This document shows positions 26,300 to 35,450 of a stretch of 64,000 nucleotides of DNA, in pieces. Position numbers and translations under genes: made by a program. Below the pieces are notes generated by a model that was given only the letters and a program-made list of their open reading frames with translations, made no database searches and was not told the origin of the DNA. The DNA is from Denitromonas iodatirespirans (lineage in GTDB: Bacteria; Pseudomonadota; Gammaproteobacteria; Burkholderiales; Rhodocyclaceae). The stretch's first letter is position 1, and each line of letters begins with the position of its first letter. The stretch is taken from contig NZ_JAEKFT010000005.1 of the NCBI RefSeq assembly GCF_018524365.1, positions 62,001-126,000 on the forward strand. The letters run 5' to 3'.

Positions 26300-27082
26300 A
26301 TGAATCTGTTTTCCAAGAAACTGCTCGTCGTGCTGATCGCCGGCGCCAGCCAACTCGCCTTTGCGGCCGGCCCGGTCGCTACCGTCAACGGCACCGCGAT
26401 TCCGCAAGACCACGCCGACGCGCTGATCTCCGAGCAGACCGCCAAGGGCACGCCGGACAACGAGCAGCTGCGCGGCGCCGTGCGCGAAGAGCTGGTGCGC
26501 CGTGAGATCCTGTACCAGACCGCCCAGAAAGAAGGCCTGGACAAAACCCCCGAAGTCGCCACCCAGATCGAGCTGGCACGCAAGGCCGTCGTCATCCGTG
26601 CCTACCTGCAGGGTTTCGTCGCCAAGCACCCGGTGACCGATGCCGACGTGCGCAAGGCCTATGACGAGATCAAGGGCCGCCTGGGCGACACCGAATACCA
26701 TGTGCGTCACATCCTGGTCGAAGACGAAGCCGAAGCCCGCGCACTGATCGCCAAGATCAACAAGGGCGAAAAGTTCGACGCGCTGGCCAAGGCCCACTCG
26801 AAAGATCCGGGCTCCAAGGACAAGGGCGGCGATCTGGGCTGGAACAACCCCGGCACCTTCGTGCAGCCGTTCTCGGACGCCATGGTCAAGCTCGAAAAGG
26901 GCAAGATGACCCCCGCGCCGGTCAAGACCAACTTCGGCTACCACATCATCAAGCTGGACGACACCCGCAAGATGTCCGCCCCTGAGTTCGACCAGGTGGC
27001 CCCGCAGCTCAAGCAGCGCCTGCAAGCGCAGAGCCTCGAGCAGCACATCCTGCAACTGCGCACCGCGGCCGACGTCAAGTAA
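26300..27082 (+). CDS. Periplasmic parvulin-type peptidyl-prolyl isomerase
   Basis: This is a 260-residue protein with a signal peptide (1-23, ending LAFAAG), a helical SurA-N-like chaperone part (about 30-125), and a PpiC/parvulin domain (about 130-225: VRHILVEDEAEA, KGGDLGW, NFGYHIIKLDD). The family catalyses cis-trans isomerisation of prolyl bonds and assists outer-membrane protein folding. AAGGA lies before ATG 26300. It is the last gene of the yciB operon and is followed by a strong terminator. Confidence 0.93.
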   Translation: MNLFSKKLLVVLIAGASQLAFAAGPVATVNGTAIPQDHADALISEQTAKGTPDNEQLRGAVREELVRREILYQTAQKEGLDKTPEVATQIELARKAVVIRAYLQGFVAKHPVTDADVRKAYDEIKGRLGDTEYHVRHILVEDEAEARALIAKINKGEKFDALAKAHSKDPGSKDKGGDLGWNNPGTFVQPFSDAMVKLEKGKMTPAPVKTNFGYHIIKLDDTRKMSAPEFDQVAPQLKQRLQAQSLEQHILQLRTAADVK

Positions 27083-27100
27083 ACGCCGAGCCTAGTCAAG

Positions 27101-27130
27101 AAAAAGGGAGCGATCGTCGCTCCCTTTTTT
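27101..27130. terminator. Bidirectional rho-independent terminator
   Basis: Stem GGGAGCGA (27106-27113), loop TCG, stem TCGCTCCC (27117-27124), followed by six T; five A precede the stem, so it also reads as a terminator on the minus strand. It separates the plus-strand parvulin gene from the convergent fbpB. Confidence 0.93.
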
Positions 27131-27149
27131 GTTGCCCCGCCGCGGCGCC

Positions 27150-28808
27150 TTACTTGCGCTGGCGTCGTTGCCGCGCGATCTGGCCGGACAGCACGATCAC
27201 CGGCACCAGTCCCACCGCAACGATGGTCAACGCCGCGGTCGAGGCTTCCGCCAAACGCTCGTCGGAGGCCAGGTTGTAGGCCTGCGTGGCCAGCGTATCG
27301 AGGTTGAAGGGGCGCATCACCAGCGTCGCCGGCAACTCCTTCATGACATCGACGAAGACCATCAAGCCCGCCGTCAGCAGGCTGCCCTTGAGCATCGGCA
27401 TATGCACCCGGCGCAGGCTCGCCCAGGCGCCGGCACCGAGACTGCGGGCCGCCTCGTCCATCGACGGCGTGATCTTGCCCAGACCGGTATCGACCGCATG
27501 CAGCGCCACGCTCAGGAACCGGGTGAGGTAGGCATACACCAGCGCGGCCATGCCGCCGGTCAACAGCAAACCGACACTCAGGCCGAAATGCGTCTTGAAT
27601 AGATCGGCCAGCCAGTTGTCCAGCTGCGTCACCGGAATCAACACGCCGACCGCGATCACCGTGCCGGGCACCGCGTAGCCGAGACCGACCACCCGGTTGA
27701 GGCCCTGCGTGAGCGGACCGCGCGACAGGCGGTTGGCGTAGGCCAGCAACATCGCCAGCAGCACCCCCAGCACGGCGGCTACCGTGGCGAGCGTGAAGCT
27801 GTTGCCCGCCAGCGCAAAAAAGCGTGGCCCGAAGTGAGCGTCGCCCTCGGTCAGCGCCATTTCCAGCAACAAGCCGCCCGGCAACAGAAATCCGAACAGC
27901 AGCGGCAGCAGGCAAGCCACGCAGGCGATGGCGCCGGCCAGCGGCGACAGGCGTCGCCCGGCGCCGGGCCGCTGCTGGCGCGAGGTATCGGTAAAGCGCG
28001 CCCGGCCGCGGCTGACATGCTCGAGCACCAGCACCAGCACCACCACCGACAGCAAGGCGGCCGACAACTGCGCCGCCGCGGTGCGATCGCCCAGCGAGAA
28101 CCAGGCGCGGTAGATGCCGGTGGTGAAGGTCTGCACGCCGAAGTAGGACACCGTGCCGAAGTCGGCCAGCGTCTCCATCAAGGCCAACGCCGTGCCGGCC
28201 ACGATGGCCGGCCGGGCCATCGGCAGCGACACGCGGAAGAAGCAGGCCCACGGCCCCAGCCCGAGCGAACGGCCGGCTTCCATGGCGCCGGTCGCCCGCT
28301 CCAGGAAGGCGGTGCGCGCCAGCATGTAGACATAGGGGTAGAACACGAAGGCGAACATGCCGACCGCGCCGCCGACGGTGCGCACGTCGGGAAACCAGTA
28401 GTCGCCGTATTGCCAGCCGAACCAGTCGCGCAGCTGGCTTTGCAGCGGACCGACGAACTGGAGAAAGTCGGTGTACACATAGGCCATCACATAGGCCGGC
28501 ACCGCCAGCGGCAGGATCAGCGCCCATTCGAAGAAACGCCGGCCGGGGAAGTCGTGCATCACCGTCAGCCAGGCCGTGGTCACGCCGATGCTCGACACCC
28601 CGACGCCGACACCCAGGCACAGGACGACGGTGTTGAGCATGTACTCGGGCAGCACCGTGGACGACAGATGCGCCCAGGTGTCGCGGGTGCTGAAATCGGC
28701 CAGACTGCCAAAGACCGTAAGGATGGGGACCGCCGCCAGCGCCGCCACGCACAGGGCGGCGAGGGTCAGCCCGCGATATTGGCCAAGCACACTCAGACGG
28801 CGAAGCAT
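27150..28808 (-). CDS. fbpB: Iron(III) ABC transporter permease FbpB
   Basis: This is a 552-residue protein with about twelve membrane helices in two homologous halves, each carrying an EAA loop (EAGRSLGLGPWACFFRVSLPMARP and EAARSLGAGAWASLRRVHMPMLKG). Fused double permeases of this type are FbpB/SfuB (iron) or ThiP; the similarity and the ATPase gene beside it favour ferric iron. ATG 28806-28808 begins MLRRLSVLGQYRG. It is divergent from fbpC. No fbpA-type binding-protein gene is within reach. Confidence 0.9.
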   Translation of the reverse strand: MLRRLSVLGQYRGLTLAALCVAALAAVPILTVFGSLADFSTRDTWAHLSSTVLPEYMLNTVVLCLGVGVGVSSIGVTTAWLTVMHDFPGRRFFEWALILPLAVPAYVMAYVYTDFLQFVGPLQSQLRDWFGWQYGDYWFPDVRTVGGAVGMFAFVFYPYVYMLARTAFLERATGAMEAGRSLGLGPWACFFRVSLPMARPAIVAGTALALMETLADFGTVSYFGVQTFTTGIYRAWFSLGDRTAAAQLSAALLSVVVLVLVLEHVSRGRARFTDTSRQQRPGAGRRLSPLAGAIACVACLLPLLFGFLLPGGLLLEMALTEGDAHFGPRFFALAGNSFTLATVAAVLGVLLAMLLAYANRLSRGPLTQGLNRVVGLGYAVPGTVIAVGVLIPVTQLDNWLADLFKTHFGLSVGLLLTGGMAALVYAYLTRFLSVALHAVDTGLGKITPSMDEAARSLGAGAWASLRRVHMPMLKGSLLTAGLMVFVDVMKELPATLVMRPFNLDTLATQAYNLASDERLAEASTAALTIVAVGLVPVIVLSGQIARQRRQRK

Positions 28809-28858
28809 CCCGTTCCCGAAAAAAGGCCCGGAGCGACGCGCCACGGGCAGGAACGAAA

Positions 28859-28864
28859 TTATAA
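28859..28864 (+). promoter_or_regulatory. -10-like TATAAT between fbpB and fbpC
   Basis: A perfect TATAAT stands in the 100-bp divergent region, in a short AT-rich tract, 45 bp before the fbpC start. No convincing -35 is seen at 16-18 bp, and I could not find a good Fur box here. Confidence 0.45.
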
Positions 28865-28908
28865 TGGATCGCATTCCTGTCCCCGACCATCGCGCCCAAC
28901 TTTCTGCC

Positions 28909-29997
28909 ATGACGCTCCTCGATGTCCAGCAACTCACCCTCGCCTACGGCGCCCAGCCGGTGGTCGACCGCATGGACTTCACCCTCGCCGAAGGGGAGAT
29001 CGGCTGCCTGCTGGGCCCCTCCGGTTGCGGCAAAACCACCGTGCTGCGCGCCATCGCCGGCTTCGAACGGGTGCGTGGCGGTCAGATCCGGATCGGCGAT
29101 CAATGCGTCAGCAGCACCAGCATCCATCTGCCGCCCGAGCGCCGCCGCATCGGCATGGTGTTTCAGGACTACGCGCTGTTTCCCCATCTCGACGTGCGCG
29201 AGAACATCGCCTTCGGTCTGGGCAAACAGAGCGCGGAGGCGCAGCGCCAACGGGTGGACGCCCTGCTCGACCTGGTCGGCCTGAGCCAACAGGCACAGCG
29301 CTACCCGCACGAACTCTCCGGCGGCCAGCAGCAACGTGTCGCACTCGCCCGCGCGCTGGCGCCGCAGCCCAGCCTGTTGCTGATGGACGAGCCCTTCTCC
29401 AATCTCGACGTGGAGTTGCGCGAACGCCTCTCGCTGGAAGTACGGCGCATTCTCAAGGACACCGGCACCACGGCCATCCTGGTCACTCACGACCAGAACG
29501 AAGCCTTCGCCGTGGCCGATGTCGTGGCCCTGATGCACGGCGGGCGCATCCAGCAGCGCGCCACGCCCTACGACCTCTATCACCGCCCGGCCAACCGCTT
29601 CGTGGCCGACTTCGTCGGCCAGGGCGTGCTGGTGCCCGGCCGGGTGGTCGGCGACAGCCGGGTGCAGATTCCGCTCGGCACCTTGCGCAGCGATACGCCC
29701 ATCGATTGCGGGCCGATGGGCGTGTGCCCGGTCGGCGCCACCGTCGATGTGCTGCTGCGCCCCGACGACATCGTCCATGACGACGCCAGCCCCGACACCG
29801 CCACCGTGCTGATGAAAGCCTTTCGCGGCGCGGACATCCTCTACACCCTCAAGCTCGACAACGGCGTCAAGCTGCTGTCCCTGGTGCCCAGCCACCACAA
29901 CCATGCGATCGGCGAGCGCATCGGCATCCGCCTCGACGTGGACCATGTCGTCACCTTCTACGATCCGGTCCCGCCGCCGGCGCCTGCCAACGCATGA
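28909..29997 (+). CDS. fbpC: Iron(III) ABC transporter ATP-binding protein FbpC
   Basis: This is a 362-residue ATPase. Walker A is GPSGCGKT at about 38-45, Q-loop VFQDYALFP, signature LSGGQQQR, Walker B LLLMDEPFSNLD and switch His in LVTHDQ. The C-terminal 120 residues form the TOBE regulatory part seen in FbpC/PotA. ATG 28909 gives the family start (MTLLDVQQLTLAYG); the frame is open from an ATG at 28864. It overlaps aat by 4 bp (ATGATC), so aat and perhaps bpt may be read from the same transcript. Confidence 0.92.
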   Translation: MTLLDVQQLTLAYGAQPVVDRMDFTLAEGEIGCLLGPSGCGKTTVLRAIAGFERVRGGQIRIGDQCVSSTSIHLPPERRRIGMVFQDYALFPHLDVRENIAFGLGKQSAEAQRQRVDALLDLVGLSQQAQRYPHELSGGQQQRVALARALAPQPSLLLMDEPFSNLDVELRERLSLEVRRILKDTGTTAILVTHDQNEAFAVADVVALMHGGRIQQRATPYDLYHRPANRFVADFVGQGVLVPGRVVGDSRVQIPLGTLRSDTPIDCGPMGVCPVGATVDVLLRPDDIVHDDASPDTATVLMKAFRGADILYTLKLDNGVKLLSLVPSHHNHAIGERIGIRLDVDHVVTFYDPVPPPAPANA

Positions 29998-30710
29998 TCC
30001 CGTGGCTGGCCGAACCTGACTTCCCGCCGCTCGAGCGGGCGCTGATCGAGCCCAACGGTCTGCTCGCCGCCGGCGGCGCGCTGACCCCGAAGTGGCTGGT
30101 GGCGGCCTACCGGCGCGGCATCTTTCCCTGGTTCAGCGAGGGCGAACCGATCCTGTGGTGGAGCCCCGACCCGCGCATGGTGCTGCTGCCCAGCCGCATC
30201 CGCATCACCCGCTCATTGGCCAAGACGCTGCGCAGCGGCCGCTTCGAGGTGCGTATCGACACCGCCTTCGATCAGGTCATGGCCGGCTGTGCCGCGCCGC
30301 GTGACGACGCCGGCGGCACCTGGATTTCGCCGCAGATGCAGGCGGCCTATCATCGCCTGCATGAACTGGGTTACGCGCACAGTGTCGAAAGCTGGAAAGA
30401 CGGCCAGCTGGTCGGCGGTCTCTACGGTGTGGCGCTGGACCGGGCCTTTTTCGGCGAGTCCATGTTTTCGCAGGTAAGCGACGCGTCGAAGGTCGCGCTG
30501 GCGCATCTGGCATACTTCCTCGAACAACAGGGTTTCGGCCTGATCGACTGCCAGATGACCACCGCCCACCTGACCGCCATGGGCGGCAGCGAGATCCCCC
30601 GCGCGGCCTTCAGCCGCGCGCTGGCACGCCTGATCAGCCCGGCACCGGCGGCACAGCGCTGGCCGCATACCGTGGAGATTGCCCATCCGTGGGCCCGAAC
30701 TTCGGAGTAA
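29994..30710 (+). CDS. aat: Leucyl/phenylalanyl-tRNA--protein transferase
   Basis: This is a 238-residue Aat enzyme, which adds Leu or Phe to N-terminal Arg or Lys of proteins to mark them for ClpAP. Seen: GLLAAGG near the N-terminus, the RRGIFPWF motif at about 40-47, WWSPDPR at about 55-61, and FFGESMFS and DCQMTTAHLTAMGG. It is 3 bp upstream of bpt; the two together form a complete N-degron tagging pair. Confidence 0.97.
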   Translation: MIPWLAEPDFPPLERALIEPNGLLAAGGALTPKWLVAAYRRGIFPWFSEGEPILWWSPDPRMVLLPSRIRITRSLAKTLRSGRFEVRIDTAFDQVMAGCAAPRDDAGGTWISPQMQAAYHRLHELGYAHSVESWKDGQLVGGLYGVALDRAFFGESMFSQVSDASKVALAHLAYFLEQQGFGLIDCQMTTAHLTAMGGSEIPRAAFSRALARLISPAPAAQRWPHTVEIAHPWARTSE

Positions 30711-30713
30711 GCC

Positions 30714-31445
30714 ATGCAGAAGGACTACCCCTACGCGCTGATCCAGTTCTACGTGACCGGGCCCTACGACTGCTCCTACCTGCCCGAAGAGCGTGCCCGC
30801 TCGCAGGTTGCCACGCCCAACCATGTGATCGACACCCCGATCTACTCCGAGTTGGTGCGCAACGGCTTTCGCCGCAGCGGGGTATTCACCTATCGCCCCT
30901 ATTGCGACCACTGCCAGGCCTGCGTGCCGGTGCGCATTCCGGTCGAGCGCTTTTGCGCCAACCGCACCCAGCGCCGTGCCGCAGCGCGGCATTCGGCGCT
31001 GACCGTCAGCGAACGTCCGCTCGGCTTCGATGACGAGCACTACGCGCTCTACCAGCGCTATCAGGAGCGCCGCCATGCCGGCGGCGGCATGGACCAGGAC
31101 AGCCGCGAGCAGTACGCCCATTTCCTGCTGCAAAGCCATATCGACACCCGCCTCGTCGAGTTCCGCGAGGCCGGCCAGCTGCGCATGGTGTGCATCATCG
31201 ACCGTCTCACCGACGGCCTGTCGAGCGTCTACACCTACTACGACCCCGACGTGCCCGGCGCCAGCTACGGCACCTGGGGGGTGCTGTGGCAGATCGAAGT
31301 GTGCCGCGCGCTCGATCTGCCCTACCTCTACCTGGGCTACTGGATCCGCGACAGCCGCAAGATGGCCTACAAGGCACACTTCAAACCGCTGGAGGGACGC
31401 GTCGGCGGGCATTGGCAGACGCTGGACGACAGCATTCTCGCCTGA
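30714..31445 (+). CDS. bpt: Aspartate/glutamate leucyltransferase Bpt
   Basis: This is a 243-residue ATE1-like transferase that adds Leu to proteins starting with Asp or Glu. The N-terminal cysteine motif CDHCQACVP (about 63-71), YSYLPEER-type [11 protein letters not shown], and the C-terminal [14 protein letters not shown] are diagnostic. It was formerly annotated as arginyltransferase. It is in tandem with aat, as in many proteobacteria. Confidence 0.96.
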   Translation: MQKDYPYALIQFYVTGPYDCSYLPEERARSQVATPNHVIDTPIYSELVRNGFRRSGVFTYRPYCDHCQACVPVRIPVERFCANRTQRRAAARHSALTVSERPLGFDDEHYALYQRYQERRHAGGGMDQDSREQYAHFLLQSHIDTRLVEFREAGQLRMVCIIDRLTDGLSSVYTYYDPDVPGASYGTWGVLWQIEVCRALDLPYLYLGYWIRDSRKMAYKAHFKPLEGRVGGHWQTLDDSILA

Positions 31446-31475
31446 CGCAGCGCACCAATCGGAGCAGCGGTAGAG

Positions 31476-31481
31476 TAAAAT
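31476..31481 (+). promoter_or_regulatory. -10-like TAAAAT directly before pyrD
   Basis: TAAAAT ends 6 bp before the pyrD ATG (31488) and there is no Shine-Dalgarno sequence. If used, transcription would begin at or next to the start codon, giving a leaderless message. No good -35 can be pointed to. Confidence 0.4.
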
Positions 31482-31487
31482 CCGCCG

Positions 31488-32501
31488 ATGCTCTACGACC
31501 TGATCCGATCCGTCTTCTTCGCCATGGATGCCGAGCGTGCGCACGGCCTCGGCATGACCGCACTGCGCCTCGGCGGCCAACTGCTGCCGCCCGCCACCCC
31601 GCTGCCGGCCATGCCCACCGAGGTGATGGGCATCACCTTCCCCAATCGCGTCGGCCTCGCAGCCGGGCTGGACAAGAACGGCGAGGCCATCGACGGCCTG
31701 GCGCGCATCGGTTTCGGCTTTCTCGAGATCGGCACGGTCACGCCGCGCCCGCAGCCGGGCAATCCCAAGCCGCGCCTGTTCCGGCTCCCGGAGGTCGAGG
31801 GCATCATCAACCGCATGGGCTTCAACAACCATGGTGTCGATGCGCTGGTGGCCAACGTCAAGGCGGCGAAGTACCGCGGCGTGCTGGGCATCAACATCGG
31901 CAAGAATTTCGACACGCCGATCGAACGGGCCGTCGATGACTACCTCGCCTGTCTCGACAAGGTCTATGCGCTGGCCAGCTACGTGACGGTGAACATTTCC
32001 TCGCCCAACACCAAGAACCTGCGCGCACTGCAAGGCGCCTCGGAGCTCGACGCCCTGCTCGGCCCGCTTAAGGCGGCGCAGGAACGCCTCGCCGACCGGC
32101 ATGGCAAGCAGGTGCCGCTGGCGCTCAAGATCGCCCCGGACCTCGACGACGACCAGATCGCCCAGATCGCCGACGCCGTGCGTCGCCACCGTTTCGAGGC
32201 GATCATCGCCACCAACACCACCATCGCCCGCGAGGCGGTGCAGGGCCTGCGCCATGGCGACGAGACCGGCGGCCTGTCGGGCGGACCGGTGCGCGAGGCG
32301 AGCACCCGCGTGATCCGCGCCCTGGCCGGCCGGCTCGGCGGCGAGGTGCCGATCATCGGTGTCGGCGGCATCCTCGACGGCGCCGGTGCGCGCGAGAAGA
32401 TCGAGGCCGGCGCCCGCCTGGTGCAGATCTACAGCGGCCTGATCTACCACGGCCCGCGCCTGATCCGCGACTGTGTCGCCGCCACCGATCGGCACTATTG
32501 A
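31488..32501 (+). CDS. pyrD: Dihydroorotate dehydrogenase (quinone), class 2
   Basis: This is a 337-residue membrane-associated flavoenzyme of pyrimidine synthesis passing electrons to quinone. The N-terminal amphipathic helix ([20 protein letters not shown]) is the class 2 membrane-binding segment. [14 protein letters not shown] (FMN and orotate contacts), NINIGKN-type [21 protein letters not shown] with the catalytic Ser, and GVGGI with YSGLIY near the end are present. It is monocistronic between bpt and the rnf cluster. Confidence 0.97.
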   Translation: MLYDLIRSVFFAMDAERAHGLGMTALRLGGQLLPPATPLPAMPTEVMGITFPNRVGLAAGLDKNGEAIDGLARIGFGFLEIGTVTPRPQPGNPKPRLFRLPEVEGIINRMGFNNHGVDALVANVKAAKYRGVLGINIGKNFDTPIERAVDDYLACLDKVYALASYVTVNISSPNTKNLRALQGASELDALLGPLKAAQERLADRHGKQVPLALKIAPDLDDDQIAQIADAVRRHRFEAIIATNTTIAREAVQGLRHGDETGGLSGGPVREASTRVIRALAGRLGGEVPIIGVGGILDGAGAREKIEAGARLVQIYSGLIYHGPRLIRDCVAATDRHY

Positions 32502-32538
32502 CCGGAACGGAAGACATATACCTATAACCGTCGCGGGG

Positions 32539-32552
32539 TTGAGCGGCATCAC
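32539..32552 (+). promoter_or_regulatory. Imperfect FNR-like site upstream of rnfA
   Basis: TTGAGCGGCATCAC matches the FNR consensus TTGAT-N4-ATCAA at 8 of 10 specific positions and lies 43 bp before the rnfA ATG. It is in the 93-bp gap after pyrD. It is weak evidence and could be chance in this sequence. Confidence 0.3.
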
Positions 32553-32594
32553 CCCACAGGGGATAATCCCACGGTTCAACAAGAGCGGCTTGGC

Positions 32595-33179
32595 ATGAGC
32601 AGCTATCTATTCGTGATTCTCGGTGCAGTCCTGGTCAACAACGTGGTGCTGGTGCGCATCCTCGGCCTGTGCCCGTTCATGGGGGTCTCCAAGAAACTCG
32701 AGACCGCCATCGGCATGGGTGCGGCCACCACCTTCGTGCTCACCCTGGGCAGCGGCACCAGCTACCTGATCGACCACTACCTGCTGGTCCCCAACGATCT
32801 GGCCTACCTGCGCACGCTGTCCTTCATCGTCGTCATCGCCGCCATCGTCCAGCTCACCGAGCTGGTGATCCACAAGACCAGCCCGCTGCTGCACCAGGTG
32901 CTGGGCATCTACCTGCCGCTGATCACCACCAACTGCGCGGTGCTCGGCGTGCCGCTGCTCAACGTCGGCCTACGCCACGATCTGTTCGAGTCGCTGCTCT
33001 TCGGCTTCGGCAGTTCAGTCGGCTTCACACTGGCCCTGGTGCTGTTCGCCGGCATCCGCGAACGGCTCGACGGCGCCGACGTACCCGCCCCTTTCAAAGG
33101 CACCGCCATCGCCATGATCACCGCCGGCCTGATGAGCCTGGCCTTCATGGGCTTTGCCGGCCTGGACCGCTTCCAGTGA
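32595..33179 (+). CDS. rnfA: Rnf/Rsx electron transport complex subunit A
   Basis: This is a 194-residue integral membrane protein with six helices, homologous to RnfE and NqrD/E. Characteristic stretches: [21 protein letters not shown] near the N-terminus and [29 protein letters not shown] with the conserved Cys that helps bind an intramembrane Fe-S centre. It is the first gene of rnfABCDGE. The complex couples ferredoxin/NADH electron flow to ion movement or, as Rsx, reduces SoxR; here either is possible. Confidence 0.96.
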   Translation: MSSYLFVILGAVLVNNVVLVRILGLCPFMGVSKKLETAIGMGAATTFVLTLGSGTSYLIDHYLLVPNDLAYLRTLSFIVVIAAIVQLTELVIHKTSPLLHQVLGIYLPLITTNCAVLGVPLLNVGLRHDLFESLLFGFGSSVGFTLALVLFAGIRERLDGADVPAPFKGTAIAMITAGLMSLAFMGFAGLDRFQ

Positions 33180-33219
33180 CCGATCTTTCCACCCCGTCCG
33201 TGCGCACAGACGCCCTGCC

Positions 33220-33771
33220 ATGCTGACCGCCCTCCTCGTCATGACCGGTATCGCGCTCGTGCTGGGCGCGGCGCTGGGCTTTGCCGCCATCTTCTTCAAG
33301 GTCGAAGGCGACCCGCTGGTCGACAACATCGACGCCATCCTGCCGCAAACCCAATGCGGCCAGTGCGGCTACCCCGGTTGCCGGCCCTACGCCGAGGCGA
33401 TTGCCAACGGTGAGGCCGACATCAACCAGTGCCCGCCGGGCGGCGAGGAAGGCATCCGCCATCTGGCCGATCTGCTCGGGCGCGAGTTCAAACCGCTCGA
33501 TGAAGAACACGGCGTCGAAAAACCCAAGTCGGTGGCGGTCATCGACGAGCAGATCTGCATCGGCTGCACCCTGTGCATCCAGGCCTGCCCGGTCGACGCC
33601 ATCGTCGGCGCCGCCAAGCAGATGCACACGGTGGTCGAATCCGAATGCACCGGCTGCGAACTGTGCGTGGCACCCTGCCCGGTCGATTGCATCACCATGG
33701 AACCGCTGAAGGAAACCGTGAAGACCTGGAAGTGGAAATACCCGGTCATCCAGATCAAGGATGCCGCATGA
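33220..33771 (+). CDS. rnfB: Rnf/Rsx electron transport complex subunit B
   Basis: This is a 183-residue Fe-S protein with one N-terminal membrane helix (1-26). Next come the four-Cys motif CGQCGYPGC with a distal Cys (NQCPPGG), and two ferredoxin-type 4Fe-4S sites ([14 protein letters not shown] at about 112-125 and [14 protein letters not shown] at about 142-155). Length matches the short proteobacterial RnfB. ATG 33220 is chosen because the membrane helix begins there. The start of rnfC overlaps its stop (ATGA). Confidence 0.96.
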   Translation: MLTALLVMTGIALVLGAALGFAAIFFKVEGDPLVDNIDAILPQTQCGQCGYPGCRPYAEAIANGEADINQCPPGGEEGIRHLADLLGREFKPLDEEHGVEKPKSVAVIDEQICIGCTLCIQACPVDAIVGAAKQMHTVVESECTGCELCVAPCPVDCITMEPLKETVKTWKWKYPVIQIKDAA

Positions 33772-35450
33772 TCGCCGGTCTGTTCCGCTTCAAGGGCGGC
33801 ATCAAGCCCGACACCCATAAAAACGCCTCCGCCGGCGCACCGATCCAGGCGGCGCCGATGCCCGCCCGGCTGGTGGTCCCGCTGCTCCAGAGCCCGCGCG
33901 CCACCGCCCGCTGCATCGTCGAGCCGGGCCAGAAAGTGCTCAAGGGCGAGCGCATCGGTCTGCCCGACGGGCCGCTCAGCACCGCGGTGCATGCACCCAC
34001 CTCGGGCACGGTGGTCGACGTGGCGCCGCATGCCATGGCCCACCCCTCGGGTCTGGAGACGCCCTGCGTGGTGATCGAACCCGACGGCGAAGACCGCTGG
34101 GTCGAGCGCCGGCCCCTCGACCTGGACAGCACCGGCCCGACCGAGGCGCTCGACTGGCTGCGCGATCACGGCATCGTCGGCCTGGGTGGTGCCACCTTCC
34201 CCAGCCACATCAAGGCCCGCGCCGGTGCCGGCATCGAGACCCTGATCCTCAACGGCGCCGAGTGCGAACCGTGGATCACCTGCGACGACCGCCTGATGCG
34301 CGAGCGGGCCGACGGCATCGTCGCCGGCGCGCTGATTCTCAAGCGCCTGACCGGTGCGCGCGAGATCGTCTTCGGCGTCGAAGACAACAAGCCGCAGGCC
34401 ATCGAGGCCCTGCGCGCCGCCATCCATGGCCTGGCTGGCGACATCACCGTGATTCCCGTGCCGTCGTTGTATCCGGCCGGCGGCGAAAAGCAGTTGATCC
34501 GCGTGCTCACCGGTATCGAGATCCCGCACGGCAAGCTCGGCGGCGATTTCGGCGTGCAGTGCTTCAACGTCGGCACCGCCTACGCCGTCCATCGCGCCAT
34601 CGCCCATGGCGAAGCGCTGGTGTCGCGGGTCATGACGGTCACCGGCAATGTCGAAAAACCGGGCAACTTCGAGGTACTGATCGGCACCCCGGTCGAGGAC
34701 CTGCTGGCGCTGGGCAAACCCAAGGCGGACACCGATCGCGTCCTGATGGGCGGCCCGATGATGGGCTTCGAATTGCCGCGCCTCGACGTGCCGGCCACCA
34801 AGGCCACCAACTGCCTGATTGCCGCCTCGCCGGCCCTCTTCCCGCCGCCGCCGCCGGAGATGAACTGCATCCGCTGCGGCGCCTGTGCACGCGCCTGCCC
34901 GGCCGAGCTGCAACCCTTCGAACTCTACTGGTTCTCGCGCGCCAAGAACTTCGGCAAGGCGCAGGAATACCACCTGTTCGACTGCATCGAATGCGGCTGC
35001 TGCTCCTACGTGTGCCCCTCGCAGATCCGCCTGGTCGATTACTTCCGCTTCGCCAAGGGCGAAATCTGGGCCCGCGAGCGCGAAAAGAGTGCAGCCGACG
35101 CGGCGCGCGAGCGCTTCGAATTCCGCAACGAGCGCCAGGCCCGCGAAAAACGCGAAAAGGCCGAGAAGCTCGCCGCCAAGGCCGCCGCCACCAAGGCCAA
35201 GCTGGCCGCTCAGGCGGCTGAGGCGCCGGCCGCCACCGAGGCCGCCACCGAGGCCGCCTCGGCCGATGACGCCAAACGCGCCCTGATCGCCGCGGCGCTC
35301 GAGCGCGCCCGCGCGCAAAAGGCCGAGGTGCTGCCCAAGAACACCGACAACCTGACGCCCGAACAGGCTGCCCAGGTGGCCGAGGCCGACGCGCGCCGCG
35401 CGGCCAAGGCCGAGCAGAACGCCGCCACCGACGCGCCGGAATCGCATTGA
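33768..35450 (+). CDS. rnfC: Rnf/Rsx electron transport complex subunit C
   Basis: This is a 560-residue peripheral subunit. Order: N-terminal barrel-sandwich part (about 30-110), the NADH/FMN-binding Rossmann-like part with [12 protein letters not shown] at about 134-145 and [19 protein letters not shown], an SLBB domain (about 270-330), then two 4Fe-4S sites ([12 protein letters not shown] and [13 protein letters not shown] at about 366-377 and 405-417). The last 110 residues are an Ala/Glu/Lys-rich coiled tail that is variable in this family. It overlaps rnfB and abuts rnfD. Confidence 0.96.
   Translation: MIAGLFRFKGGIKPDTHKNASAGAPIQAAPMPARLVVPLLQSPRATARCIVEPGQKVLKGERIGLPDGPLSTAVHAPTSGTVVDVAPHAMAHPSGLETPCVVIEPDGEDRWVERRPLDLDSTGPTEALDWLRDHGIVGLGGATFPSHIKARAGAGIETLILNGAECEPWITCDDRLMRERADGIVAGALILKRLTGAREIVFGVEDNKPQAIEALRAAIHGLAGDITVIPVPSLYPAGGEKQLIRVLTGIEIPHGKLGGDFGVQCFNVGTAYAVHRAIAHGEALVSRVMTVTGNVEKPGNFEVLIGTPVEDLLALGKPKADTDRVLMGGPMMGFELPRLDVPATKATNCLIAASPALFPPPPPEMNCIRCGACARACPAELQPFELYWFSRAKNFGKAQEYHLFDCIECGCCSYVCPSQIRLVDYFRFAKGEIWAREREKSAADAARERFEFRNERQAREKREKAEKLAAKAAATKAKLAAQAAEAPAATEAATEAASADDAKRALIAAALERARAQKAEVLPKNTDNLTPEQAAQVAEADARRAAKAEQNAATDAPESH

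Noticed and set aside
28809-28908. Fur box between fbpB and fbpC
   Set aside because: The AT-rich tract with TATAAT does not match the 19-bp GATAATGATAATCATTATC pattern well enough to mark a site.
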